Assembly (NCBI GenBank): GCA_029260215.1
Contig: JAJDDQ010000067.1
Location: 62,001 to 126,000, forward strand
DNA: 64,000 bases
DNA from: Phycisphaerae bacterium
GTDB lineage: Bacteria > Planctomycetota > Phycisphaerae > UBA1845
Direction of reading: 5' to 3'
Position 1 is the stretch's first letter; each line of letters opens with the position of its first letter. Position numbers and translations under genes: made by a program. The notes under the pieces were generated by a model. That model did no database searches. It was not told the origin of the DNA and saw only the letters and a list, made by a program, of their open reading frames with translations. Below, one piece after another: positions 16,284 through 24,083 of this stretch.

Positions 16284-16639
16284 CACTCGAATCAGGCGCC
16301 ACCGATTCTCAACGGCTTCGTGCGGGGTACGCGGTGCTCAGCATCGGCGTGATGATTCTGCTGTTCGCGTGGGGGATGGCTGCCCTGCGCATGCCCGAGT
16401 CCGAGAGCGACGTAGCCGTCCGCCATCAAAAGCTCGAACCGCCGTCGCCCGACAGCATCCTGCCAGCCATCGGCGCGGGCATGGTCCTGTGCGGCATATG
16501 TCTCATCGTGGTGCTGGCCATCAGCATCATCGCATTTCTGCGCATCAGCCATCGTTACCGCGACCACATATTGGCTCCGCCGAGCAAACCCACGGCGAGC
16601 GCCGACGTCTGGAGCATGCACAAGCCGCCCGAGCAATAA
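16280..16639 (+). CDS. Small two-helix membrane protein
   Basis: A 119-residue product not recognised as a named family. Two membrane helices are visible (about 15-36 and 60-87), separated by a charged loop with [20 protein letters not shown], and a cytosolic tail with [13 protein letters not shown]. The GTG start overlaps the dnaJ-like stop codon as GTGA, supporting translation coupled to the co-chaperone gene. Its last codons, GAGCAATAA, coincide with the start of a family G repeat. Confidence 0.7.
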   Translation: MTLESGATDSQRLRAGYAVLSIGVMILLFAWGMAALRMPESESDVAVRHQKLEPPSPDSILPAIGAGMVLCGICLIVVLAISIIAFLRISHRYRDHILAPPSKPTASADVWSMHKPPEQ

Positions 16640-16752
16640 GGGGTCGGGAGTCGTTTCTCGATCGCAAGCCCGAATCGACCGAATCAGGAGCCATTTTCCC
16701 CCACTTACTCCCCGCCGCCGCCTGAACGTCGCTCACGTCCATATCGTGTCGC
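16631..16752 (+). repeat. Family G repeat plus fragment of the spermidine-synthase-like gene
   Basis: Positions 16631-16676 match the unit repeated at 17371-17460 (GGGGTCGGGAGTCGTTTCTCG core). Positions 16711-16752 resemble 17656-17700: on the minus strand both encode RHDMDVSD-x-QAAAG. The fragment thus looks like a copy of the end of the spermidine-synthase-like gene with its last ~50 codons deleted. A reversed core (AACGACTCCCGACCCC) is at 16898-16913. Confidence 0.6.
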
Positions 16753-16935
16753 CAGGTACGAAGAACGACCTGCACATCAAGAGCCTCCGAACCGTCGCGG
16801 GTCTCCAGTAACTGACGTGTTCTATTCGTACAAAAACTAGCTGCGCCCTCGTTTCATTCCCAGTCTCGCGCATCGCCATTCGTGCTGAGTCAACGAAAAC
16901 GACTCCCGACCCCTTTGATTCTTTGATTCCCTGGT
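16753..16935. other. Short non-coding stretch ending in an inverted family G core
   Basis: No convincing gene. Read on the minus strand it starts with the reversed family G core at 16898-16913 and contains a short open frame whose product has no recognisable features. It may be part of a decayed mobile element. Confidence 0.35.
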
Positions 16936-17340
16936 TCAATTCTGCTCACGGATGCATCGGAAACCATCTCCAAATTCGACAATCTGTTTTACGCCGTAAT
17001 CTTCGAGCTCAGATCTTATGTGTTTGGTCAATCTCGCCCCATAAATCTCAATGGCGATCCACCTTGAATCCTGTCCGTAGGCATCGTGGTGGTCATCGAC
17101 GGATTCAAGAATACTGACCACTGAGTGTTCCGCAGCCTGGCCGGGCATTTGCGCAAAAGTAGTGACCCCTGAATCCAGCGATATTTCCGGCGTGGCACCA
17201 TCTTTCCATACACATTCGGCCGCTTCGCGGTTGCGCGGCGATTCAATCAGCCAAACATGCATCCGCTCGGACAGTTCGACAGCCTGCATTCCGAAATTTG
17301 GATCAACAACGATCGCAACAGTGTGATTGTTAATTTTCAC
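16936..17340 (-). CDS. Hypothetical protein in a repeat-bounded cassette
   Basis: A 134-residue product starting at GTG 17340, preceded by AGAGGA with a 6-base spacer. The composition is protein-like (VKINNHTVAIVVDPNFG..., VWLIESPRNREAAECVW, SVVSILESVDDHHDAYGQDSRWIAIEIYG), with no signal peptide or membrane helix. It is not recognised as a named family. An open frame continuing upstream would read through the 44-bp tandem repeats and is not credible. The gene is flanked by family G repeats on both sides and its base composition seems more AT-rich than its neighbours, which suggests acquisition, but this was not computed. Confidence 0.7.
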   Translation of the reverse strand: MKINNHTVAIVVDPNFGMQAVELSERMHVWLIESPRNREAAECVWKDGATPEISLDSGVTTFAQMPGQAAEHSVVSILESVDDHHDAYGQDSRWIAIEIYGARLTKHIRSELEDYGVKQIVEFGDGFRCIREQN

Positions 17341-17370
17341 TGCATATCCTCTATCTCGGTATTTCGCCAG

Positions 17371-17460
17371 GAGCAAATAAGGGGTCGGGAGTCGTTTCTC
17401 GATTGCAAGCCCGGGAGCAAATAAGGGGTCGGGAGTCGTTTCTCGATTGCAAGCCCGAAT
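17371..17460 (+). repeat. Tandem 44-bp direct repeat (family G)
   Basis: Two copies of a 44-bp unit beginning GAGCAAATAAGGGGTCGGGA, at 17371-17414 and 17415-17458, differing at their very ends. The second copy continues with CGAATCGTCCGAACAGCAGG, which resembles the downstream part of the copy at 16631. They occupy the gap between the hypothetical gene and the spermidine-synthase-like gene. Confidence 0.8.
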
Positions 17461-17492
17461 CGTCCGAACAGCAGGCCATTTCCGCCCCTTTC

Positions 17493-19757
17493 TCACTCCC
17501 CGCCCCCACCCAACAACGCCAGCAAATCGCAATACTGATCCGTCCAAACCGGCATCCCCGGGTCCGCCGTCGGCTTGACCCATCCGAACCGATCCTCCAG
17601 AACAGCCAACGTCTCCGCCCGCCGGGCCATCACCATCCAGAACGACTGATTCTTACCCGCCGCCGCCTGCTCATCGCTCACGTCCATATCGTGTCGCCCG
17701 AGACAAGCCAACCCCGCATCGTGCGCCAGGTTCGCCACCATCGGCTCAAAGTTCAAATGACGATTCGAAACGTGAAACGCCAGCACGCCGTCAGCCGACA
17801 GTTTGTCCACGTAAAGCGCCACCGCCTCCTTCGAAAGCAAGTGCGTCGGCACAGCGTCCGAACTGAACGCATCCAGCACAATAAGATCAAACGCCCCCGC
17901 ACCCTCCGCCGCAATCAACAACCGCCCGTCGCCGATACGCACGTCGCACGCATCACCGCAATCGTCCAGATAGTTAAAAAACTTCGCATCAGACGCAATG
18001 TCCACCACGCCCGGATCGATCTCATAAAAAACCATCCGCCGATCAGCCCCCGCATACGCCGCCAGCGAACCCGTGCCCAGCCCGATCACCCCGATGCGAT
18101 GCGTTTTCTCTCTACGTGAAAACGCAGTCAACACATCACCGATAGGCCCCGTGCGATGATAATACGCCAACGGCTCGCCCCGCTCAGGCCCACCGATGTT
18201 CTGCAATCCGTGATTCGTACTACCGTGAAACAGACGGCGAAGCCGACCGTCGTCATCCTCCACCACCGACTTCACACCGAAGAAATTCCGACACCGATAC
18301 ACCACATTCCCATCCAGCGAACGCGCGAACAACCCCACCGACACCATCACAACCGCATACCCAAGACCGAAGCGAATAGGCCTGTCTTTGAAAACAAAGC
18401 AAACCATCGCCGGCAGGCCGAACACCACAAGCACGCCGACCGACGCCGACAAATCAAGCCACGTCCGCAACAACACCGCCAGCGAAACCACCGGCACCAG
18501 CATCAAAGGCGCCAGCCAATCATTCCGCCGTTGCGTCGCAGTTGAATCACGCACCCCCGGACGCAGCAAACACGCCAGCACCAGCATCAACGGATACTCC
18601 GCGATTCGCTCGAACACCATCGGCGCTATGATCGCATTGAACACCCCGCCCAAAACCCCGCCCAACGACATCAACAGAAAGAACTCCGTCAAATACCGCG
18701 TCGCAGGCCTCGAAGCGGCCAGCGCACCGTGACAAATCATCGCCGCACAGAAAAACCCAAGCAGATGAATCGGAATGTCAAGCCAGCCCGTGAACCGAAC
18801 ATTCGAGAACACCAGCAACGCCACCGGCAAAAACACAAACGGGCAATACCGCGACAGCCACGACACGGAGATCGGCGATCGCCGCGCGAACACGAACACA
18901 AACGTCAACAGGTAGATCGCCAGCGGCACGACCCAAAACAGGGGCACAGCCGCAATGTCCGTGGTAATGTGCGACGTCACACCCAGCATCAGACTCGAAG
19001 GCACGAAGGCCAGCACCACCCACTTCAACCGCAACTTCGCCGACAGACGAACAGAGCCGCGACCCTGAGAGCGACCAATGCGGGAGCACGAAGGGAGCGG
19101 TAAGGGCAAATCCGATGTTCGATCCTCATCGCACTCAACCGAAGGTTCAACGTCACGCTCCGCCCCCGACGACCGCAGCATCATCACCGCGCACACGACC
19201 GCCAGCACAATGAGCAATCCGTAACCCTTGGCCCACATCGCAGTCTGTTCGGACAGAGCGAACGAAGGCTCCAGAAGAAACGGATAACTCAAAAGTGCCA
19301 GCAAGCTGCCCAGATTGCTGGCCGCGTAGAGGAAGTACGGATCGCCGCTCGATTTATGGCCCGTGTTCGCGAACCACATCTGAAACAACGGTGCGCTGGT
19401 TGAAACCACAAAAAACGGCAACCCCACATGCACCAGCAACCGCATCAACAGCCAAACGATAGGCTGATCGGAGGAGGGAGTGTCACCCGATGACACCAAG
19501 TCGATAGGCAAGACCAACAGCGGCAACAACAGCACAACCATGTGCAACATCGCTTGCCGCCGCACCCCGAGCAATCGCACCGAGCCGTGAACGTAGGCAT
19601 ACCCCAAAAGCAACACCGCCTGAAAGAACACCATGCACGTGTTCCACACCGCCGGCGCCCCGCCCAACAGCGGCAAAGTCATCTTGCCCACCATAGGCTG
19701 CACGGAGAACAAAAGCGTCGCGCTGATAAAAATGGTGGCTGCGAATAGTAGTGTCAT
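17493..19757 (-). CDS. Fused MFS-type membrane / spermidine synthase-like protein
   Basis: A 754-residue protein with about a dozen N-terminal membrane helices (to about residue 480), beginning MTLLFAATIFISATLLFSVQPMVGKM, a hallmark of these fusions. A cytosolic spermidine-synthase-like Rossmann domain follows, with the SAM loop IGVIGLGTGSLAAYAG, acidic YEIDP and DLIVLDAFSSDAVPTHLL. The substrate is unknown; polyamine synthesis is not assured. The ATG at 19757 overlaps the upstream stop as ATGA, so it is coupled to the GT87 gene. Residues about 217-235 are encoded by a family E repeat (19056-19100) lying in a loop between two helices. Confidence 0.9.
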   Translation of the reverse strand: MTLLFAATIFISATLLFSVQPMVGKMTLPLLGGAPAVWNTCMVFFQAVLLLGYAYVHGSVRLLGVRRQAMLHMVVLLLPLLVLPIDLVSSGDTPSSDQPIVWLLMRLLVHVGLPFFVVSTSAPLFQMWFANTGHKSSGDPYFLYAASNLGSLLALLSYPFLLEPSFALSEQTAMWAKGYGLLIVLAVVCAVMMLRSSGAERDVEPSVECDEDRTSDLPLPLPSCSRIGRSQGRGSVRLSAKLRLKWVVLAFVPSSLMLGVTSHITTDIAAVPLFWVVPLAIYLLTFVFVFARRSPISVSWLSRYCPFVFLPVALLVFSNVRFTGWLDIPIHLLGFFCAAMICHGALAASRPATRYLTEFFLLMSLGGVLGGVFNAIIAPMVFERIAEYPLMLVLACLLRPGVRDSTATQRRNDWLAPLMLVPVVSLAVLLRTWLDLSASVGVLVVFGLPAMVCFVFKDRPIRFGLGYAVVMVSVGLFARSLDGNVVYRCRNFFGVKSVVEDDDGRLRRLFHGSTNHGLQNIGGPERGEPLAYYHRTGPIGDVLTAFSRREKTHRIGVIGLGTGSLAAYAGADRRMVFYEIDPGVVDIASDAKFFNYLDDCGDACDVRIGDGRLLIAAEGAGAFDLIVLDAFSSDAVPTHLLSKEAVALYVDKLSADGVLAFHVSNRHLNFEPMVANLAHDAGLACLGRHDMDVSDEQAAAGKNQSFWMVMARRAETLAVLEDRFGWVKPTADPGMPVWTDQYCDLLALLGGGGE
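19056..19100 (-). repeat. Palindromic repeat inside a coding sequence (family E)
   Basis: These 45 bases are the exact reverse complement of intergenic 5445-5489. In frame on the minus strand they encode part of LPLPSCSRIGRSQGRG without a stop codon. The surrounding protein sequence is a hydrophilic loop between membrane helices, which could tolerate an insertion. Confidence 0.8.
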
Positions 19758-20980
19758 GCTCGGACTCTCTGCCAACAGTAGATTCGATAAGCCAACCAGC
19801 CCCACATACCCGCCAACGCGAAACACGAAAGCGGAAGAATCCGCCACAAACCGTAGCGCTGCTCAATCGGGTCGGCTGCGTAGCAGAACAGAAGAAACAC
19901 CCCGGCCGCAATCCGCTGCCGGCGCGACCACGTCGGCCACTCCGCCAGAACCGCCACAACACCGATCGTCATAAGCATCAAATCGTAATTGTTCAGGTGC
20001 GGATTAACCCAAAGAGCGGTCATCAGCGAAAGTGAAACCATCAAAATCCAACCAGCCTCGCCCCGCCGCCACAGTTTCCGCGTCAGAACCACCGTCGCCA
20101 AGCCGGTGACCACCGCCGTCGACCAGCCCAGTACGTCCGATAGCCTCCCCACCTCAGACATTTTTCGGAACATCCCCAACGCGCTGCTCTTGAGCTTCAG
20201 CGTGTAACCCGGCAACTCATGCATGTGCGCGACGTGCGGAAACAACCCCCAATAGTCACGAAACGGCTCAACCCCTACAATCAGCAAAGTCAACCCCAAG
20301 ACACCGCCGCCCCCCACCGCCATGCCGGCCAGCATCCGCCATCGAAAATGAATCAGCGGAATCCAACCAACCGCCAGCAACCAATTCGGTTTGGCCACAA
20401 AAACCCCCAGCAAAACGCCGGCTGCGAAATCCCGATCTCGAAACGCCAGCCAAAACGACGTGACCACAACAGCCATCGTCAACATGGCGTTTTGCCCCAG
20501 CGCGTAATTCGCGAAAAAGGGCGGGAACGCCAAAATCGCGATCAGGGCGACGCTGCCCGAAACCCGTCGCCCGAACAACTCCGACAAACACCGAGCGCAC
20601 CAGATTGCCAACACCACACACAAAACCGCGTTGGCTGCGCACCCCACCCTCCGGGGCAACCAAGCCAGCGCTGCGTAGTAAAGTGACGCTGGAGGCGGAT
20701 AGAAAAAGACCCCATACCGCTGATTTCGCACCGGCCAAACGTGCTCGGGGATTTCCCCAGCGTAGGTTTTCTCAAGAATCGCGTGATGGACAGCGGGGTC
20801 GAAAAGTTGGGCGGCTTTGCCTTCAACAATCGTTCGGCCGGCGGTCCACAGATGCACCCAGTCCTTGTCGAACTGCCCCGGCATCATGCACAGGTAGAGG
20901 AAGGCTGTTGTGAGGGCGACAGCGAGTGCTTTCGCGATCAACTCAAACTTGAAACGCCCGTCGGGATTGGAATCCAACAT
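19754..20980 (-). CDS. GT87 (DUF2029) family membrane glycosyltransferase
   Basis: A 408-residue polytopic protein with about nine helices. It shows the DUF2029/GT87 pattern: an extracytoplasmic DKDWVHLWTAGR loop near the N-terminus (acidic residues after helix 1), YPPPASLYYA, and the conserved ALGQNAMLTM. Enzymes of this fold use polyprenyl-phosphate sugars to build glycans or modify proteins; donor and acceptor here are unknown. It is the first gene of a two-gene operon with the spermidine-synthase-like gene (ATGA overlap). Pilus or S-layer glycosylation is possible given the nearby Tad locus, but that is speculation. Confidence 0.83.
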   Translation of the reverse strand: MLDSNPDGRFKFELIAKALAVALTTAFLYLCMMPGQFDKDWVHLWTAGRTIVEGKAAQLFDPAVHHAILEKTYAGEIPEHVWPVRNQRYGVFFYPPPASLYYAALAWLPRRVGCAANAVLCVVLAIWCARCLSELFGRRVSGSVALIAILAFPPFFANYALGQNAMLTMAVVVTSFWLAFRDRDFAAGVLLGVFVAKPNWLLAVGWIPLIHFRWRMLAGMAVGGGGVLGLTLLIVGVEPFRDYWGLFPHVAHMHELPGYTLKLKSSALGMFRKMSEVGRLSDVLGWSTAVVTGLATVVLTRKLWRRGEAGWILMVSLSLMTALWVNPHLNNYDLMLMTIGVVAVLAEWPTWSRRQRIAAGVFLLFCYAADPIEQRYGLWRILPLSCFALAGMWGWLAYRIYCWQRVRA

Positions 20981-21659
20981 GCTGATGTGCCCTGCACTCC
21001 GTTGCCAGCCCCGACGTTATCAACCCCCATTGCCGCCGTAAACCGCTGGATACGCCCGATTATCGAGCACTTCTCCCCAAGCATTGGGTACAATTACCCA
21101 TCCGAGGCTGCATGCGCCCGATTGAAATAGACCGTAAACATTTTATAAATATGTACTTATATACAATCCAAGGCGTTTCACCTGTCGTGGCACGCGTCAT
21201 GCTTTGGGTTATCGGTTGACTGAGCCGGATCGGGAACGTTCAAGTCTCCCAATCGTCAAAATCGTGTGTTTTGTTGCGGTTCGTATTGTACGTTTTGAGG
21301 ATATCCGGACGGTCCGGAACGATCCCGCGATGCGGGGTTGCGATGTTTCGACCAGATACAATGGTGGTGTCGTTTGTCCAACGACACTGGAATCCGCGAG
21401 CCGCGAATTCAGGGCTGAAAATGCGGTTTCCTGGTCATGGGAATCGTCGTTATCGCCGTTGTCCGAAGGGTTTATAATCCAAGGACTGTATTGCATGCGT
21501 GAATCGCGACTGATAGAATTGCCCAAACGGGGAAACTTTAGCGTTTCCACGTCCCACGGTTGACGTCCAGCCTCGCACGGCGTGTGCCGCTTGCACGGCT
21601 CGACTTCGCGATAATCGGCTGGGCCGACAAAGCCCGGCCAATCTGAAAGGGTTCTCAAA
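20981..21659. other. Long intergenic region upstream of the Tad locus
   Basis: About 680 bp between the divergent GT87 and flp genes, with an AT-rich tract (21136-21170) and a sigma-54-like motif (21188-21203). Open frames here lack protein-like composition and recognisable starts; none is called. This is the probable control region of the pilus genes. Confidence 0.5.
21188..21203 (+). promoter_or_regulatory. Candidate sigma-54 promoter of the Tad locus
   Basis: TGGCACGCGTCATGCT matches the sigma-54 consensus TGGCACG-N4-TTGCW at all but one of the defined positions, with GG and GC exactly 10 bases apart. It is oriented toward flp, 457 bp ahead of its start codon, leaving a long leader. The AT-rich tract just upstream could bend DNA or bind an activator. 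Confidence 0.45.
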
Positions 21660-21830
21660 ATGAAAAATTTCGTTGCAAGGGTAAGGGAGTTCATCAAAAG
21701 TGAAGATGGCCCCACGACTGTTGAGTACGCCGTCATGCTTGCGTTGATTGTGGCTGTTGCGATTGGCACGATTGCCGCGCTCGGCCCGAAGGTCAAGGAC
21801 GCGTTCCAGTCGGTCAGCGACTCGATGTAG
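21660..21830 (+). CDS. flp: Flp-type type IVb pilin
   Basis: Structural subunit of a Tad pilus. The 56-residue prepilin reads MKNFVARVREFIKSEDG then PTTVEYAVMLALIVAVAIG: prepilin peptidase cleavage after Gly17 places Glu at +5 and Tyr at +6, the diagnostic Flp motif, followed by one hydrophobic helix and a short tail. A GAAAGGG sequence precedes the ATG by about 8 bases. It is the first gene of the locus, as is usual for flp. Confidence 0.95.
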   Translation: MKNFVARVREFIKSEDGPTTVEYAVMLALIVAVAIGTIAALGPKVKDAFQSVSDSM

Positions 21831-21988
21831 GCAACATCAATTGCCGTGCGGCGGCTTCGTCCACGCGGCGAAGCCGCTGCCTCTCTTGATCCAGCTCGCT
21901 TCGTCCGACGCCCCAATTGTTGTTGATGCCGATTTTCGCTTACGTTACTGGTGGAAGGTTTGCGCACAGAACGGGAGACACATCCATC

Positions 21989-22558
21989 ATGACCGCCCTG
22001 CTGCCTGACAACTACTGGACCACCGTTGTGGCCGTCGTGCCCGTGGCCACTCTTTACGCCTGTATCGTCGATTACCGAGAGCGTCGCGTTCCGAATTGGC
22101 TTAACGCGGCAATCCTGGCTGCGGGACTGGGGGTTCAGGCGGTTTATTTCGGTTGGTCGGGCGTTGGCACGGCGATGTTCGGCGCACTGGTCGGCTTTGG
22201 TATGTTGATTCTGCCCTGGACTTTCCACGGTATGGGGGCAGGGGACGTTAAGCTGATGGCTGCGATCGGAGCGTGGTTCGGCCCGTGGCTGACGCTTTGG
22301 GGCGGACTGGTCGGCATGCTGATCGGAGGCGTGATCGCGGTGGCCATGATCCTGCTGCGCGGCAGCGTTGCGCAGTCCAAGGCGAATCTGGGCGTTCTGG
22401 CGGTGAAATTTTCCAGTAACGGAACTGCGTTCAGCGAATTCGGTTCGACAAAGAGCTTCGGTACGTCCACGATGTTGTTGCCTTACGGTATTCCTCTCAC
22501 GATCGGGTCGCTTCTGGTTTTGTTCGCGAAGTACGCGGGATGGACGGTGTTGCTATGA
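21989..22558 (+). CDS. tadV: Prepilin peptidase, TadV/CpaA type
   Basis: Aspartic membrane protease that cleaves the Flp leader. A 189-residue protein of about six helices, with the two catalytic aspartates at Asp28 (IVDYRERRVPN) and Asp86 in GMGAGDVKLMA (81-91). It lacks the N-terminal methylase domain of PilD, as expected for TadV. The start at 21989 gives the standard short N-terminus; an upstream in-frame ATG would add residues with no family counterpart. Its stop overlaps tadE as ATGA. Confidence 0.94.
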   Translation: MTALLPDNYWTTVVAVVPVATLYACIVDYRERRVPNWLNAAILAAGLGVQAVYFGWSGVGTAMFGALVGFGMLILPWTFHGMGAGDVKLMAAIGAWFGPWLTLWGGLVGMLIGGVIAVAMILLRGSVAQSKANLGVLAVKFSSNGTAFSEFGSTKSFGTSTMLLPYGIPLTIGSLLVLFAKYAGWTVLL

Positions 22559-22989
22559 GAACTCGGGCATTCCAACGATCGACCTTGCGTCGCAGCCACC
22601 GCCGGGGCACCGCACTGGTTGAGATGGCCATCGTGTTGCCGCTTCTGATTCTGCTCTTGCTTGGAATTATCGAGTTTGGGAATATCATGTTTGTGCGTCA
22701 CAATCTGGTCAACGCCGCGACGCAGGGCGCACGCTTGGGCCTGTTGGACGGAATCGACGAGGATGAAGTGATATCGCAGGTGAAGGAAGTCCTTGCTGAC
22801 GCGGGTTTCGCGAATCTGGGCGTCGACATTTCGGCTGACTTCGAGGTGATCGATCCGAATCCACCGGACGAACCGGGCCGGACAACGGTGAAAGTGGTCG
22901 CGGACTCGACTTACGCTGAAGCCAGTATTTTCGGCGGATTCCTACCAGATTCGCTGGTTCTGCACGCGTCCTGCACCATGGTCAAATGA
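22555..22989 (+). CDS. tadE: TadE-family minor pseudopilin
   Basis: A 144-residue protein with a short basic N-terminus and the prepilin-like site HRRG then TALVEMAIVLPLLILLLLGIIEFG, Glu at +5, typical of TadE. The remainder is extracytoplasmic (RHNLVNAATQGARLG...). It is probably processed by the adjacent TadV and incorporated at the base or tip of the pilus. The ATG overlaps the tadV stop. Confidence 0.92.
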   Translation: MRTRAFQRSTLRRSHRRGTALVEMAIVLPLLILLLLGIIEFGNIMFVRHNLVNAATQGARLGLLDGIDEDEVISQVKEVLADAGFANLGVDISADFEVIDPNPPDEPGRTTVKVVADSTYAEASIFGGFLPDSLVLHASCTMVK

Positions 22990-23032
22990 ATCGTCAGATC
23001 GTTTTGCTTTCTGTGATGAAAGGTTGGTTGTC

Positions 23033-24079
23033 ATGAGATCCTCTCTCCTTCTTCCGCTACTGGCCGGTTTGGGTGCCGGAGTGTTTGCACTCTACTCGCT
23101 GGTCAGCGCTTTTGAGGAATCCAAGAAGCAGGCATCGATTGCGACGGAGACGGTGGAGGTCGTGGTGGCCAAGATCGATATCCCGTTCGCATCCAAGATT
23201 GATGCGGGCATGCTGAGGACGATCAAACTTCCGAAGCCCAGTCCGATCAAGCACGCGATCGAATCCGTGGACACAATCGCCGGTCGCGTGGCTGCGATGC
23301 GCATCGTCGAGGGTGCTCCGGTGCTGTCGACGATGCTGGCTGCGAAAAACACGCCACCGGGCGCGCAGTACCAGATTCCCGGGGGGTTTCGTTCAGTTTC
23401 GGTGATGGCGGCGGCGCACACTGTCGAGTTGCTCAATCCGGGCGACTTCGTTGACGTGCTTTATGCAGGTCGCAAGCGGAAGACGGGTTTGCGTCAGTCG
23501 CGTCCCATTCTGACCAATGTCGAGGTCTATGCGGTGGCAGACAAAGTCAAGGGGATGAGCCTTGAGGTTCCGAAGCCGGAGAAGAAATCGAAGGGCAAGA
23601 AAAAGTCGCGACGCACAAACGTAGGTCAATCGTCGCGTCCGAAGACGGGCAACGTGTCGGTGAAGCTGCTCCTACCGTTCAAAGACGCCGAGATGATCAC
23701 GTCGGCGATGCACAACGGTGACATCAGTCTGATGCAGCGCGCGTTCGGCGACGACACGCCGGTCAATGTTGTCTCGCTCACGTTTGGTGAAGTTGAGACG
23801 AACGATGAAGATCCCAAACCGGCTGCGGTGCCTGTGCAACAAGCGTCGCGCACGATCAGCAAGCCGGTCTACAGTACGGTCAAGGTGCTTCAGGGCGGAG
23901 AAGCAAGGGAAACGAAGTTTCAGGTCGGCGAGGTCGAGGTTCCGGACGACGGGGCGAATCGAACGGCCGCACCGAACACGCCGCGCGCGTCGAACGGTCG
24001 AGGGTATGTCCCCGATCTGGTCGAGCGTGCGGCTAAAGCGAGTCGCGAGCGCAAAGAGCGCGGCGGCATAGGAGACTGA
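23033..24079 (+). CDS. cpaB: Flp pilus assembly protein CpaB/RcpC
   Basis: A 348-residue protein: N-terminal membrane anchor (2-24), then a SAF domain (about 43-100: VVVAKIDIPFASKIDAGML, RVAAMRIVEGAPVL) and the RcpC region with GGFRSVSVMAAAHTVELLNPGDFVDVLYA. A lysine/arginine-rich segment (KPEKKSKGKKKSRR) interrupts the second half. CpaB/RcpC sits in the periplasm and normally works with the RcpA secretin. The ATG at 23033 is preferred to an upstream TTG; AAAGG precedes it. Confidence 0.93.
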   Translation: MRSSLLLPLLAGLGAGVFALYSLVSAFEESKKQASIATETVEVVVAKIDIPFASKIDAGMLRTIKLPKPSPIKHAIESVDTIAGRVAAMRIVEGAPVLSTMLAAKNTPPGAQYQIPGGFRSVSVMAAAHTVELLNPGDFVDVLYAGRKRKTGLRQSRPILTNVEVYAVADKVKGMSLEVPKPEKKSKGKKKSRRTNVGQSSRPKTGNVSVKLLLPFKDAEMITSAMHNGDISLMQRAFGDDTPVNVVSLTFGEVETNDEDPKPAAVPVQQASRTISKPVYSTVKVLQGGEARETKFQVGEVEVPDDGANRTAAPNTPRASNGRGYVPDLVERAAKASRERKERGGIGD

Positions 24080-24083
24080 TCTG

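Noticed and set aside
21204-21563. Plus-strand open frame of 119 codons just after the sigma-54-like motif
   Set aside because: It needs a TTG start directly at the promoter motif, lacks a ribosome binding site and resembles no family.
21209-22228. Long minus-strand open frame (339 codons) opposite flp and tadV
   Set aside because: It runs antisense to two clearly recognised pilus genes and its product has low-complexity, repeat-like composition with no recognisable motif.
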